From Halomonas heilongjiangensis (lineage in GTDB: Bacteria; Pseudomonadota; Gammaproteobacteria; Pseudomonadales; Halomonadaceae), in the NCBI RefSeq assembly GCF_002879645.1, contig NZ_PNRE01000065.1:1-64000 (forward strand): a stretch of 64,000 nt of DNA, in the 5' to 3' direction. Below the pieces are notes generated by a model. The model worked only from the letters and a program-made list of their open reading frames with translations, did not search any database and had not been told where the DNA came from. This document shows, piece after piece, positions 36,099-45,385 of the stretch (position 1 is the stretch's first letter; the number at the start of each line of letters is the position of its first letter). The position numbers were made by a program, and so were the translations under genes.

Positions 36099-37074
36099 CC
36101 ACCGGTGTGGCCAGGATCAACAGCAGCAGGCGCAGCACGTGGTGCGACACCACATAGACGGGATCGACATCCAGCGCCACCGCGATTACCGCCATCTCCC
36201 CGACGCCTCCCGGCAGAAGCGCCAACAGCGCCGCCGCGAAGGTATGGGACGTAAATGTCGAAAGCAGCCAGGCGGTAGCCGCCGCCATCAGTACGGCATA
36301 GGTAGCGAACAGCACTCCATAGCGCCCCACCCAGATGATCCGTTGCCAGGGCGTACCAGCAAAGCGCGCCCCCACCGAGCTGCCAAGCACCAGGAACGTT
36401 GCCACCAGCAGAATATCGGGTAACGCGACTCCATGACCCAGGGTAGCCAGCACTGCCCCTATCGCCATGGGCCCGAGGAACTCCGGAAGCGGAAAACGCA
36501 ACAGCCTGCCCAGCCACCAGGATGCGGGGGCCAGCACTAGCAGGGTCATCGCCTGCCAATCGACACCGCCTCCCTCGCCTAGCACGATGCCACCGGCAAG
36601 GTGGCTGGCCATGAAGGCAGCGGAGGCGACCACGATGACCAGACGCATGGCATGGGTAATGGCGATCCAGCGAATGTCCACGCCCAGGCGCTCGGCAAGA
36701 ATGACCGTGGCATTCATGCTACCCGGGAAGGAGCAAAACACGGCGCTCAACCGGCTCATCCCACTGAGGGAGAACAGCCAGGCGCCCCCGGCCAGCATCG
36801 CGCCCATGTAAGCCAGCATGGCCAACACACTGGGGTACCACTCCAGCAGATGCGACAGCTCGTCCAGCTCGATCCGGTTGCCGATGAACAGCCCCAGCAT
36901 GGCGATGGAACCGCGGTGCAACCGCTTGTCGATGCCTGTCCGCATGCCGGCGAGCGAAGCGACCAGCACCGCGAAGAGGGGCCCGAGCATCCATGCCATG
37001 GGCAGGGAGACAAGGGTGGCAATGCCGCCACCCAGGGCTCCGATCAGTAACGTCGAAGTGGAGCGATGCGCCAT
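36067..37074 (-). CDS. AbrB-family (ammonia monooxygenase-like) membrane protein
   Basis: The protein has 335 residues and about 10 hydrophobic helices. Two repeats of the AbrB-type membrane module are visible: GGGIATLVSLPMAWMLGPLF in the first half and LPEFLGPMAIGAVLATLGHG in the second, with LLALLPGGVGEMAVIAVALD near the end. The family is misleadingly called transcriptional regulator or ammonia monooxygenase; its function is not established. It starts 3 nt downstream of the second tctA gene and is likely its operon partner. Confidence 0.8.
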   Translation of the reverse strand: MAHRSTSTLLIGALGGGIATLVSLPMAWMLGPLFAVLVASLAGMRTGIDKRLHRGSIAMLGLFIGNRIELDELSHLLEWYPSVLAMLAYMGAMLAGGAWLFSLSGMSRLSAVFCSFPGSMNATVILAERLGVDIRWIAITHAMRLVIVVASAAFMASHLAGGIVLGEGGGVDWQAMTLLVLAPASWWLGRLLRFPLPEFLGPMAIGAVLATLGHGVALPDILLVATFLVLGSSVGARFAGTPWQRIIWVGRYGVLFATYAVLMAAATAWLLSTFTSHTFAAALLALLPGGVGEMAVIAVALDVDPVYVVSHHVLRLLLLILATPVVISLSRRGGR

Positions 37075-37077
37075 CGC

Positions 37078-38586
37078 TCAGGCGCCGACCGGGCTTTGGC
37101 GACGCTTGATCCAGCTCATCAGGCGTTGGCCGAACAGCGATACCAGCAGCAGCGCCAGGATGATCAGCGTTACCGGGCGCTCCAGCACATAGGCCAGGTT
37201 GCCGCCGCTGATCTGGTAGGAGTGCAGCAGCGACTTCTCCGCCATTGCCCCCAGCAGCATGCCGATCACCGCAGCCGGCACCGAGTAGCCGTAGTGGCGC
37301 AGCAGCCACCCCACCACCGCGAACACCAGCACCGTCGCCGGTCCGGTCATGTTGCCGGTCAGGCCGAAGGAGCCCATCACCGCCAGCACCAGCACCGAGG
37401 GAATCAAGTAGCGCATCGGCACCTTGACGATGTTGGCCAGCAGAGGAATGAACAGCAGGCCAATCACCATCAGCAGGAACACCTGGGCGAAGTTGGCAAA
37501 GATGATGGCATAGACCACATCGGTCTGCTGGCGGATGAACTGCGGGCCGCCGGTGATATTGTGCATGGCGAAGGCTGCCAGCATTACCGCCGTGGCCCCG
37601 CCACCCGGGATACCCAGTGCCAGCAGGGTGGCCATGGAGCCTGCCTCCGAGGTGCTGTTGGCCGACTCCGAGGCCACTACCCCCTTGGGGTTGCCCTTGC
37701 CGAACGAGGAGGGATCCTTGTCACGGCGCTGGGTCTCCACGTAGGAGAGCAGGTTGGAGACCGACGACCCCACCCCGGGCACCGCCCCCACGAAGACCCC
37801 AATCAGTCCACCGCGGATCATCACCCAGGGGTAGCTCAGTGCCAGTTTGAAGCCCTGGAAGATCTCCGAGATCTTGACCTTGCGGGAAGCCTCCGACTCG
37901 ACGATGAAGCCCTTGTTGGCCAGCTTGAACAGTTCCGAGGCGGCGAACATGCCCATCATGGCGGGAATCACCGGCACACCGTCGAGCAGGTAGGCCTGCC
38001 CCATGGTACCTCGCGCCATGCCCAACTCGTTGAAACCGATGGTGCCGATCAGCAGGCCCACGAAGCCGGCCAGCAGCCCCTTGAGCACCTGGTCGCCCTT
38101 GAGACTGGCGATCAGCGTCATGCCCCACAGGATGACCGCGAACATCTCGGCGGGCCCCAGCTTCAGCACCATGAGCGACAGCGGCTGGATCATCACGAAC
38201 AGGATCAGGTAGCCCATCAGCACCCCGATCACCGAGGAGAGCAGCGCTACCCCCAGCGCCTGGTTGTGCTTGCCCTGGCGCGCCATGGGGTAGCCGTCGA
38301 AGGCGGTAGCGATCGCCGAGGAGGTGCCGGGTATGTTCATCAGGATGGCCGGGATGCCGCTGCCGAAGGAGCCCCCGGTGAAGATCGCAGTCAAGAACAA
38401 CATCGCCTGCACGAAATCCATGTACAGCGTCATCGGCAGGAAGATCGCCATGGCCATGGAGATCTGCAGGCCCGGCGTGGCGCCGAAGATCAGCCCGATG
38501 ACGATGCCCGGAACCACCACCACCCAGGGTGCGAAGCTAGAGAACAGCAGGGCCAACCCCTGCTCTACGGCGGTAAAATCGATCAT
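37078..38586 (-). CDS. tctA: Tripartite tricarboxylate transporter large permease subunit (system 2)
   Basis: The protein has 502 residues with about 12 helices. TctA family signatures: FGATPGLQISMAMAIFLPMT, FTGGSFGSGIPAILMNIPGT and GAVPGVGSSVSNLLSYVETQ with VVASESANSTSEAGSMATLL. It differs clearly from the first TctA in the window, so it is not a recent duplicate. Part of the minus-strand unit tctC-tctB-tctA-abrB. Confidence 0.88.
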   Translation of the reverse strand: MIDFTAVEQGLALLFSSFAPWVVVVPGIVIGLIFGATPGLQISMAMAIFLPMTLYMDFVQAMLFLTAIFTGGSFGSGIPAILMNIPGTSSAIATAFDGYPMARQGKHNQALGVALLSSVIGVLMGYLILFVMIQPLSLMVLKLGPAEMFAVILWGMTLIASLKGDQVLKGLLAGFVGLLIGTIGFNELGMARGTMGQAYLLDGVPVIPAMMGMFAASELFKLANKGFIVESEASRKVKISEIFQGFKLALSYPWVMIRGGLIGVFVGAVPGVGSSVSNLLSYVETQRRDKDPSSFGKGNPKGVVASESANSTSEAGSMATLLALGIPGGGATAVMLAAFAMHNITGGPQFIRQQTDVVYAIIFANFAQVFLLMVIGLLFIPLLANIVKVPMRYLIPSVLVLAVMGSFGLTGNMTGPATVLVFAVVGWLLRHYGYSVPAAVIGMLLGAMAEKSLLHSYQISGGNLAYVLERPVTLIILALLLVSLFGQRLMSWIKRRQSPVGA

Positions 38587-38598
38587 GGTGTCACTCCC

Positions 38599-39054
38599 TC
38601 AGCCCTGTAAGACCAGCATGTGCATGGGATAAGGCAGCATCTGCGCGAAGAAGAAGGCCACGCCGAAACCGAACGTCAGGCTGTAGCTGCCCAGCAGCAA
38701 CCAGTTGCGCTCACCCTTCATGACCAGAAACAGCGCAATGAACAGCACCGTGGCCACATCGAAACCCAGTGTCTCCAGCGAGACCACATAGGCCGCGAAG
38801 AGACCCACTACCGGCAGGGTGCGATGCAGCGGCTCCCCCTCGCCCTCCGGGCGGGTGAGCAAGGTTCCTTGTTTCAGGCGTAGCGCCACTTCCAGCAGCA
38901 CGATGACCAGCACCACGAGGGAGAGTGGCAGGATCAAAAGGAGATTCTGCACGGCCGAAGAGACCCGAATGGCATCCAGCAGGTACCACAGGGTAAAGCC
39001 GGCCAGGGCCATGAGGACCAGCAGGTCCCCACAGTCGCGTTTGTTGGTGGACAT
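38599..39054 (-). CDS. tctB: Tripartite tricarboxylate transporter small membrane subunit (system 2)
   Basis: The protein has 151 residues starting MSTNKRDCGDLLVLMALAGF, with four predicted membrane helices. The TctB role is deduced from size, topology and the position between tctC and tctA of the same unit (12 nt to tctA). An upstream ATG at 39102 is possible but gives a less typical N-terminus. Confidence 0.8.
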   Translation of the reverse strand: MSTNKRDCGDLLVLMALAGFTLWYLLDAIRVSSAVQNLLLILPLSLVVLVIVLLEVALRLKQGTLLTRPEGEGEPLHRTLPVVGLFAAYVVSLETLGFDVATVLFIALFLVMKGERNWLLLGSYSLTFGFGVAFFFAQMLPYPMHMLVLQG

Positions 39055-39112
39055 GAGACGACTCCAGGCGACCCCAGACATGGCTGACCGGGGCCGCAAC
39101 ATGCGGAAGGAT

Positions 39113-40081
39113 TCAGTTCAGCAAGTGAGCGTACTGTTCGAAGACTTCGAAGTTCTCACGCATCAACTCGTTGGAGCGTTCGGGACCGACCCAGACACCG
39201 CCGATATCGTTGGACGAGAGGTGATCCTGGACATCCTTGCGCGCCAGGGTGTTCTGGATCGCCTCGGTGAGGGCCCCGAAGCGCTCAGGGTATTGACGCT
39301 CCATTTCGCTGCTGACGGCGAAGCCGCGCATCGAGCCCTGCAGCACCGGCACCTCGAGATCCATCGGCTCGAGCGCCTCGTTGATGGTGGGTGCGTCCCA
39401 CTGGTCGATGCGCTCATCGTTGACGATCGCCAGCGGTGTCAGGAACTCGCGGATGCCCTCGCTGCCCTCGGCGCTGATCGAGGTGAAGTGCACCTGCCCA
39501 CCTGCCACGGCGGAACGGGCCTCCCCTCCGCTGTTGTAAGTCACCAGGTTGAGGTTCTCCTGGGGAATGCCCGCCTCTTCGAGCAGTAGCCGAACCATCA
39601 GGTGGCCGGCGGAGCCCTGCACAACGGAGGCGCGCACTTGTCCCGGGTTGTCACGGATCTCTTCCAGCAAGGAAGGCAGGTCCTCGAAGCCACTGTCCTT
39701 GTTGGCGGCAATCAGGTCGAGGTCGAACCATTGGAAGTTGACGAAGGAGAAGTCGTCGATGCCGTAGGATGCCCCACCCGTCAGGATGGTGTTGGTCAGG
39801 TAAGGCGCGAAAGTGGAAGCATAGAGTGTGTAGCCATCGTCCGGCCGCGACAGGATGTAATTGGCGGAAATCTGCGTACCCGCGCCCGGGCGGTTGGTGA
39901 CACGCACCGGAACATCCAGCTCCTCGGACAAGAAATTGGACATGGCGCGAGCCAGGCGGTCCGCGCTGCCACCGGTACCGAAGCCGACCACCATGTCGAC
40001 CGGCCGATCCGGGAAGTCATCCGCCGCCACGGGCGCGGTCAGCGACAGCGACGCCAGCAGGGCCGCCAGGGTGCGGGTCAT
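39113..40081 (-). CDS. tctC: Tripartite tricarboxylate transporter periplasmic binding protein (system 2)
   Basis: The protein has 322 residues from MTRTLAALLASLSLTAPVAA, a signal peptide ending in ADD. Bug-type features: FPDRPVDMVVGFGTGGSADR, GAGTQISANYILSRPDDGYT, and ASVVQGSAGHLMVRLLLEEA. A GGAAGG site lies 5 nt upstream of this ATG; an upstream ATG at 40120 adds 13 basic residues and is the alternative start. Ligand unknown. The GGSAD loop differs from GGGTD in system 1, suggesting another substrate. Confidence 0.83.
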   Translation of the reverse strand: MTRTLAALLASLSLTAPVAADDFPDRPVDMVVGFGTGGSADRLARAMSNFLSEELDVPVRVTNRPGAGTQISANYILSRPDDGYTLYASTFAPYLTNTILTGGASYGIDDFSFVNFQWFDLDLIAANKDSGFEDLPSLLEEIRDNPGQVRASVVQGSAGHLMVRLLLEEAGIPQENLNLVTYNSGGEARSAVAGGQVHFTSISAEGSEGIREFLTPLAIVNDERIDQWDAPTINEALEPMDLEVPVLQGSMRGFAVSSEMERQYPERFGALTEAIQNTLARKDVQDHLSSNDIGGVWVGPERSNELMRENFEVFEQYAHLLN

Positions 40082-40230
40082 GAGCACCTTCCGGCCGGTT
40101 TTTGAGATTCGTTCGAACATGGCATGTACATCCTCATTGTTGGATTATTTCGGGGTCTCGCCCCGACAGAGCCAACTCTAGAGGGCCAACCTGTCACCAA
40201 GCTTGCATGCCTCATACGTACGACCATTGT

Positions 40231-41184
40231 CTAGGTACCCAACCCCGCCAACAGCCCGTCCAACTCATTCGCCACGAAGCGCGGTTCCACGCACTCGTCG
40301 AGATGCCCAGCGGCGAAGCGCAGGAAGCCGAGTGCGGCATGGGACAGGCGCCGATCGCGGCGCACGATGAACTGCCAGTGGCTCTCGATGGGCAGCCCGG
40401 CCACCGGCAGGACCACCAGGTCCGGATGCTCCGGGGGCAGCACGTGTTCCGAGAGCACGGCCAGGCCCATCCCCGCGGCCACGCCGACACGGATCGCCTC
40501 GTTGCTGGCCATCTGCAGGGTCGGGCCGAGCGTCAGGCCATGCTCCTGTAGCCAGCTCTCGAACAGCATGCGCGTGGCGGAGCCCGGCTCGCGCAGCAGG
40601 AAGCGCTCCCTCAGCAACTCCTCCATGGCCACTGCCTCGTGCCCGGCGAGGCGATGGACGTGGGGGGCCACCGCCACCAGCGGGTTGCGCAGGAAGCGCC
40701 CGGCCACGGCGTGGGCCAGCGAGGGCGGATGACTGAACACGTAGAGGTCGTCGTCCTGGCGCTCGAAGCGGGTCAGCATCTGGCGGCGGTTGCCGATGTG
40801 CAGGGTGACGTCGACCTCGGGAAAGGCGCGGCTGTAGGGACCGAGCAGCCGCGGCAGCACGTACTGGGCGGTATTGACCAGGGCGATGCTGAAGCGCCCG
40901 CGCTCGCCGCCGCGCAGCGCCACGAGATAGTCGTCGAAATCGGCGAAGCGCCCCAGCACCTCGCGGCTGGCCCGATAGAGCTCATGGCCCGCCTCGGTGG
41001 GCACCAGCCGCCCCTGCCGTACGATCAACAGCGGCTCGCCCACCGCCTCGCCCAGCCGCTTGAGCTGCTGGGAGACCGTCGGCTGGGTCAGGTGGAGCCG
41101 GCGGGCCGCCTCGCTCACCGAGCCACAGCGCACCACCGCCACATAGACCTGCAGCAGGCGGAAGGTCAGATGCCGGATGTTCAT
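40231..41184 (-). CDS. LysR-family transcriptional regulator
   Basis: The protein has 317 residues. Winged helix at residues 6-65 (LQVYVAVVRCGSVSEAARRL then HLTQPTVSQQLKRLGEAV). Effector domain follows, with GMGLAVLSEHVLPPEHPDLV. Divergent from the SbtA-type transporter, it resembles the CbbR/CynR-like LysR proteins that flank bicarbonate transporters and probably controls that gene. A 16-bp palindrome covers its start codon. Confidence 0.85.
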   Translation of the reverse strand: MNIRHLTFRLLQVYVAVVRCGSVSEAARRLHLTQPTVSQQLKRLGEAVGEPLLIVRQGRLVPTEAGHELYRASREVLGRFADFDDYLVALRGGERGRFSIALVNTAQYVLPRLLGPYSRAFPEVDVTLHIGNRRQMLTRFERQDDDLYVFSHPPSLAHAVAGRFLRNPLVAVAPHVHRLAGHEAVAMEELLRERFLLREPGSATRMLFESWLQEHGLTLGPTLQMASNEAIRVGVAAGMGLAVLSEHVLPPEHPDLVVLPVAGLPIESHWQFIVRRDRRLSHAALGFLRFAAGHLDECVEPRFVANELDGLLAGLGT

Positions 41185-41198
41185 TGATGATCATCAAT
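41183..41198. promoter_or_regulatory. Palindrome at the LysR start codon
   Basis: ATTGATGATCATCAAT is a perfect 16-bp palindrome overlapping the LysR start (41184) in the 114-nt gap shared with the SbtA-type gene. LysR proteins commonly bind T-N11-A sites here and repress themselves. Confidence 0.5.
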
Positions 41199-41298
41199 CC
41201 ATAGCGATGCAAAGTGTTATTGGTATCAATATTCCATTATCCGCACAATCCGCAGCGTTTCCTGGTGCTCCCCCACCCCTGACCACACGAGACCCGTC

Positions 41299-42240
41299 AT
41301 GCCCGATATCGTGGTGATGTTCTTCCTGCTCGGCCTGCTGGCCGGGCTGGTGAAGTCCGACCTGACCATCCCCAAGGCCGCCTACGACACCCTGAGCCTG
41401 CTGCTGATGCTGACCATCGGCCTCAAGGGCGGTATGGCGCTCTACGGCAATTTGGGCTGGTCCATCGTGCCGGAACTGGCCGCGGTGGCGGCGCTGGGGG
41501 CGGTGATTCCGCTGGCCCTGATGCCGGTGCTGCGCCGGCTGGTGCGCCTCTCGGCCGCCGACAGCGCGAGCCTCGCCGCCCACTACGGCTCGGTGAGCGC
41601 CGGCACCTTCGCCGTGGCGCTGGCCTTCGCCGAGGGCCGCGGCCTGCCCATCGGCGCCGAGGTGACCCTCTATCTGGTGATGATGGAGTTGCCGGCGATC
41701 ATGGTGGCCATCGCCCTCTACCGCCGCTACCGGGGTGCCGAGGCCGCGGCCGCCATGCAGGGCCTGTGGCACGAGACCCTGACCAACCGCGGCGTCATCC
41801 TGCTCGCCGGCGGCGTGGTGATCGGCGCCATGTACGGCCCCATGGAGGGCGCCAACGTCACCGACCTGCTGACCGGCGCCTTCCATGCCGTGCTGGCGAT
41901 CTTCCTGCTGGAGATGGGCCTGACCGCCGCCGAGACCCTGCGCCCCCTGCCCTGGCGCCTCTGGCGGCTGCTCACCTTCGCCCTGGTCGCCCCGCCGCTG
42001 CTCGCCCTCGCCGGGCTCGGCGTGGGCCTGGCGCTGGGCCTGCCCGCCGGGTCGCTCTTGATCCTCACGGCGCTGGCCGCCAGCGCCTCCTATATCGCCG
42101 CACCCGCCGCCATGCGCACCGCCATTCCCGAGGCCAACATCGGCCTGGCGATGCTCGCCGCCCTGGGCTTCACCTTCCCGCTCAACGTGATCGTCGGCAT
42201 CCCGCTCTACCACCAGTTGATCCAATGGCTGGCCGGCTGA
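41299..42240 (+). CDS. Sodium-dependent bicarbonate transporter family permease (SbtA type)
   Basis: The protein has 313 residues and about 10 helices. The SbtA/DUF897 features include the N-terminal LGLLAGLVKSDLTIPKAAYD, SAADSASLAAHYGSVSAGTF, FHAVLAIFLLEMGLTAAETL and the late SASYIAAPAAMRTAIPEANI. Cyanobacterial SbtA imports bicarbonate with sodium; the role in heterotrophs is less clear. Divergent LysR gene suggests inducible expression. Confidence 0.85.
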   Translation: MPDIVVMFFLLGLLAGLVKSDLTIPKAAYDTLSLLLMLTIGLKGGMALYGNLGWSIVPELAAVAALGAVIPLALMPVLRRLVRLSAADSASLAAHYGSVSAGTFAVALAFAEGRGLPIGAEVTLYLVMMELPAIMVAIALYRRYRGAEAAAAMQGLWHETLTNRGVILLAGGVVIGAMYGPMEGANVTDLLTGAFHAVLAIFLLEMGLTAAETLRPLPWRLWRLLTFALVAPPLLALAGLGVGLALGLPAGSLLILTALAASASYIAAPAAMRTAIPEANIGLAMLAALGFTFPLNVIVGIPLYHQLIQWLAG

Positions 42241-42246
42241 AACAGC

Positions 42247-42271
42247 AACGGCGACCTCCCCGGTCGCCGTT
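42247..42271 (+). terminator. Terminator-like hairpin after the SbtA gene
   Basis: AACGGCGACC at 42247-42256 pairs exactly with GGTCGCCGTT at 42262-42271 around TCCCC, followed by CCCTTGTCG. It starts 7 nt after the stop codon. Confidence 0.7.
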
Positions 42272-42345
42272 CCCTTGTCGTCCTGCGTTCCTGCTTCCTG
42301 CGTCCGGCCCTATGCGACTTTCGTCACAGACGCCAAAAGCTGCAC

Positions 42346-42361
42346 TTTACGTTAACGTAAA
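42346..42361. promoter_or_regulatory. LiuR-type operator
   Basis: TTTACGTTAACGTAAA is a perfect 16-bp palindrome 106 nt upstream of liuA. It agrees with the published type of site for the MerR-family regulator LiuR of leucine/isovalerate genes, as remembered. No liuR gene lies in the window. Confidence 0.7.
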
Positions 42362-42466
42362 CCTCGCCTAGTCTTGTGCCATCTGCCACGCTACAAGACA
42401 TGAGATCGCCGGTTGCGTCGCCGCCCATGGCACCGGACGCATCCCCTGACAGGAACGGAGCCCACC

Positions 42467-43636
42467 ATGTACACGCCCTACAAGCCCCTCGACTTCGGCC
42501 TCGACGACGAGCTCAACATGCTACGCGACCAGGTCAACGCCTTCGCCCGCGACGAGATCGCCCCCCGCGCCGCCGAAATCGACGCGAAGAACGAGTTCCC
42601 CAACGACCTGTGGCGCAAGTTCGGCGACATGGGCCTGCTCGGCATCACCGTGTCGGACGAGGACGGCGGCAGCGGCATGGGCTATCTCGCCCACTGCATC
42701 GCCATGGAGGAGATCTCCCGGGCCAGCGCCTCGGTGGGCCTCTCCTACGGCGCGCACTCCAACCTCTGCGTCAACCAGCTCAAGATCAACGCCAATGCCG
42801 AGCAGAAGGCCAGGTACCTGCCGAAGCTGATCAGCGGCGAACACGTGGGCGCGCTGGCCATGTCCGAGCCGGGCGCCGGTTCCGACGTGGTCTCCATGAA
42901 GCTGCGCGCCCGCCAGGACGGCGACCATTACGTGCTCAACGGCAACAAGATGTGGATCACCAACGGCCCCGACGCCGACGTGCTGGTAGTCTACGCCAAG
43001 ACCGACCCGGAGGCCGGCTCCAAGGGCATCACCGCCTTCATCATCGAGAAGGACTTCAAGGGCTTCTCCACCGCCCAGAAGCTCGACAAGCTCGGCATGC
43101 GCGGCTCCAACACCTGCGAGCTGGTGTTCCAGGACTGCGAGGTGCCGGCCGAGAACGTGCTCGGCGAGGTGCACCGTGGCGCCAAGGTGCTGATGAGCGG
43201 GCTGGACTATGAGCGCACCGTGCTCGCCGCCGGCCCCATCGGCATCATGCAGGCAGCACTGGACGTGGTAGTGCCCTACATCCACGAGCGTAAGCAGTTC
43301 GACCAGGCCATCGGTGAATTCCAACTGGTGCAGGGCAAGATCGCTGACATGTACACCACCCTGAACGCCTGCCGCGCCTATCTCTACGCCGTGGCCGCCG
43401 GCTGCGACCGCGGCCAGACCTCGCGCAAGGACGCCGCCGGGGTGATCCTCTACTGCGCCGAGAAGGCGACCCAGGTGGCGCTCGACGCCATCCAGCTGCT
43501 CGGCGGCAACGGCTACATCAACGAGTACCCCACCGGGCGGCTGCTGCGCGACGCCAAGCTCTACGAGATCGGCGCCGGCACCAGTGAGATTCGCCGCATG
43601 TTGATCGGCCGCGAGATCTTCAACGAATCCGTTTAA
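42467..43636 (+). CDS. liuA: Isovaleryl-CoA dehydrogenase
   Basis: The protein has 389 residues, an acyl-CoA dehydrogenase. Signatures: [20 protein letters not shown] and [20 protein letters not shown] in the middle domain, [20 protein letters not shown] and the late [20 protein letters not shown]. The catalytic-type glutamate is in [13 protein letters not shown], as in isovaleryl-CoA dehydrogenases. Step: isovaleryl-CoA to 3-methylcrotonyl-CoA using FAD and ETF. First gene of liuABCDE. The start at 42467 follows AGGAACGGAG. Confidence 0.92.
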   Translation: MYTPYKPLDFGLDDELNMLRDQVNAFARDEIAPRAAEIDAKNEFPNDLWRKFGDMGLLGITVSDEDGGSGMGYLAHCIAMEEISRASASVGLSYGAHSNLCVNQLKINANAEQKARYLPKLISGEHVGALAMSEPGAGSDVVSMKLRARQDGDHYVLNGNKMWITNGPDADVLVVYAKTDPEAGSKGITAFIIEKDFKGFSTAQKLDKLGMRGSNTCELVFQDCEVPAENVLGEVHRGAKVLMSGLDYERTVLAAGPIGIMQAALDVVVPYIHERKQFDQAIGEFQLVQGKIADMYTTLNACRAYLYAVAAGCDRGQTSRKDAAGVILYCAEKATQVALDAIQLLGGNGYINEYPTGRLLRDAKLYEIGAGTSEIRRMLIGREIFNESV

Positions 43637-43644
43637 CCCAAGCC

Positions 43645-43720
43645 GCAAGCTCTAAGCTGTAAGCTGTAAGCAACTGCTTCACGGGGTTTTCTTACAGCTT
43701 CAGGCTTACAGCTCAAAGCT
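43645..43720. repeat. Heptamer-periodic inverted-repeat tract in the liuA-liuB spacer
   Basis: GCTCTAA, GCTGTAA and GCTGTAA follow at 7-nt spacing from 43649. On the other strand the same pattern (GCTTTGA, GCTGTAA, GCCTGAA, GCTGTAA) runs from 43719 back to about 43691. The arms can fold into a hairpin around a 20-nt loop just before the liuB ribosome-binding site. Confidence 0.7.
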
Positions 43721-43734
43721 CCCCGGAGGGGTAC

Positions 43735-45342
43735 ATGGCAATCCTGCAAACCCAGATCAATCCGCGCAGCGAGACCTTCCAGGCCAATGAAGCGGCGATG
43801 CGCCACGAGGTGATGAAGCTGCGCGAGCTGACCGCCGCGATCAGCCAGGGCGGCGGCGAGAAGGCCCGCGCCCGCCATGAATCCCGCGGCAAGCTGTTCG
43901 TGCGCGACCGCATCGACCACCTCATCGACGAGGGCTCGCCCTTCCTGGAGTTCTCGGCGCTGGCGGCCCATGAGGTCTACGACGATGCGGTGCCCGCCGC
44001 CAGCATCGTCACCGGCATCGGCCGCGTCTCGGGGGTCGAGTGCGTCATCGTCGCCAACGACGCCACCGTCAAGGGCGGCACCTACTACCCGCTCACCGTG
44101 AAGAAGCACCTGCGCGCCCAGGAGATCGCCCGCAAGCACCGCCTGCCGTGCCTCTACCTGGTCGACTCCGGCGGCGCCTTCCTGCCCCGCCAGGACGAGG
44201 TGTTCCCCGACCGCGACCACTTCGGGCGCATCTTCTACAACCAGGCCACCCTCTCCGCCGAGGGCATCCCGCAGATCGCCGTGGTGATGGGCTCCTGCAC
44301 CGCCGGCGGCGCCTATGTGCCGGCCATGGCCGACGAGTCGATCATCGTCAAGCAGCAGGGCACCATCTTCCTCGGCGGCCCGCCGCTGGTGAAGGCCGCC
44401 ACCGGCGAGTCGATCAGCGCCGAGGACCTGGGCGGCGCCGACGTGCACGCCAAGGTGAGCGGCGTGGCCGACCACTACGCCGAGAACGACGCCCACGCCC
44501 TGCAGCTGGCGCGCGGCTGCGTGTCGCGGCTCAACTGGCAGAAGCGCGGCCGGCTCGCCATGCAGGCCCCGACGCCGCCGCGCCTCGACCCGGCCGAGCT
44601 CTACGGCATCGTCGGCACCGACCTCAAGAAGCCCTATGACGTGCGCGAGGTGATCGGGCGCATCGTCGACGACTCCGACTTCGACGAGTTCAAGCGCTAC
44701 TACGGCGACACCCTGGTCACCGGCTTCGCCCATATCCACGGCTTCCCGGTGGGCATCGTCGCCAACAACGGGGTGCTGTTCTCCGAGTCCGCGGTCAAGG
44801 GCGCGCACTTCATCGAGCTCTGCGCCCAGCGCAAGATCCCTCTGGTGTTCCTGCAGAACATCACCGGCTTCATGGTCGGCTCGAAGTACGAGCACGAGGG
44901 CATCGCCAAGCACGGCGCCAAGCTGGTCACCGCGGTGGCCTGCGCCCGGGTGCCCAAGTTCACCGTGCTGATCGGCGGCAGCTTCGGCGCCGGCAATTAC
45001 GGCATGTGCGGCCGCGCCTATGAGCCCAACCTGCTGTTCATGTGGCCCAACGCGCGCATCTCGGTGATGGGCGGCGAGCAGGCCGCCGGCGTGCTGGCCC
45101 AGGTCAAGCGCGAGCAGATCGAGCGCGATGGCCGCGAGTGGTCGAAGGAAGAGGAAGAGGCCTTCAAGCAGCCCACCCGCGAGCAGTACGAGCACCAGGG
45201 CCACCCCTACTACGCCAGCGCGCGGCTGTGGGACGACGGCGTCATCGACCCGGCCCAGACCCGCGACGTGCTGGGGCTCTCGCTCGCTGCGGCGATGAAC
45301 GCCGAGGTGCAAGAAACCAAGTTCGGCGTGTTCCGGATGTAG
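43735..45342 (+). CDS. liuB: 3-Methylcrotonyl-CoA carboxylase, carboxyltransferase (beta) subunit
   Basis: The protein has 535 residues with N- and C-terminal carboxyltransferase domains. [20 protein letters not shown] opens the first, [20 protein letters not shown] and [20 protein letters not shown] are its CoA-binding region, and [13 protein letters not shown]-like [20 protein letters not shown] plus [20 protein letters not shown] lie in the second. The length and [15 protein letters not shown] are typical of the MCC beta subunit. It works with LiuD to carboxylate 3-methylcrotonyl-CoA. Confidence 0.92.
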   Translation: MAILQTQINPRSETFQANEAAMRHEVMKLRELTAAISQGGGEKARARHESRGKLFVRDRIDHLIDEGSPFLEFSALAAHEVYDDAVPAASIVTGIGRVSGVECVIVANDATVKGGTYYPLTVKKHLRAQEIARKHRLPCLYLVDSGGAFLPRQDEVFPDRDHFGRIFYNQATLSAEGIPQIAVVMGSCTAGGAYVPAMADESIIVKQQGTIFLGGPPLVKAATGESISAEDLGGADVHAKVSGVADHYAENDAHALQLARGCVSRLNWQKRGRLAMQAPTPPRLDPAELYGIVGTDLKKPYDVREVIGRIVDDSDFDEFKRYYGDTLVTGFAHIHGFPVGIVANNGVLFSESAVKGAHFIELCAQRKIPLVFLQNITGFMVGSKYEHEGIAKHGAKLVTAVACARVPKFTVLIGGSFGAGNYGMCGRAYEPNLLFMWPNARISVMGGEQAAGVLAQVKREQIERDGREWSKEEEEAFKQPTREQYEHQGHPYYASARLWDDGVIDPAQTRDVLGLSLAAAMNAEVQETKFGVFRM

Positions 45343-45385
45343 GCGCTTCGCGCCAGCCACGAGCACCGGGCTACGCGCCACGAGC

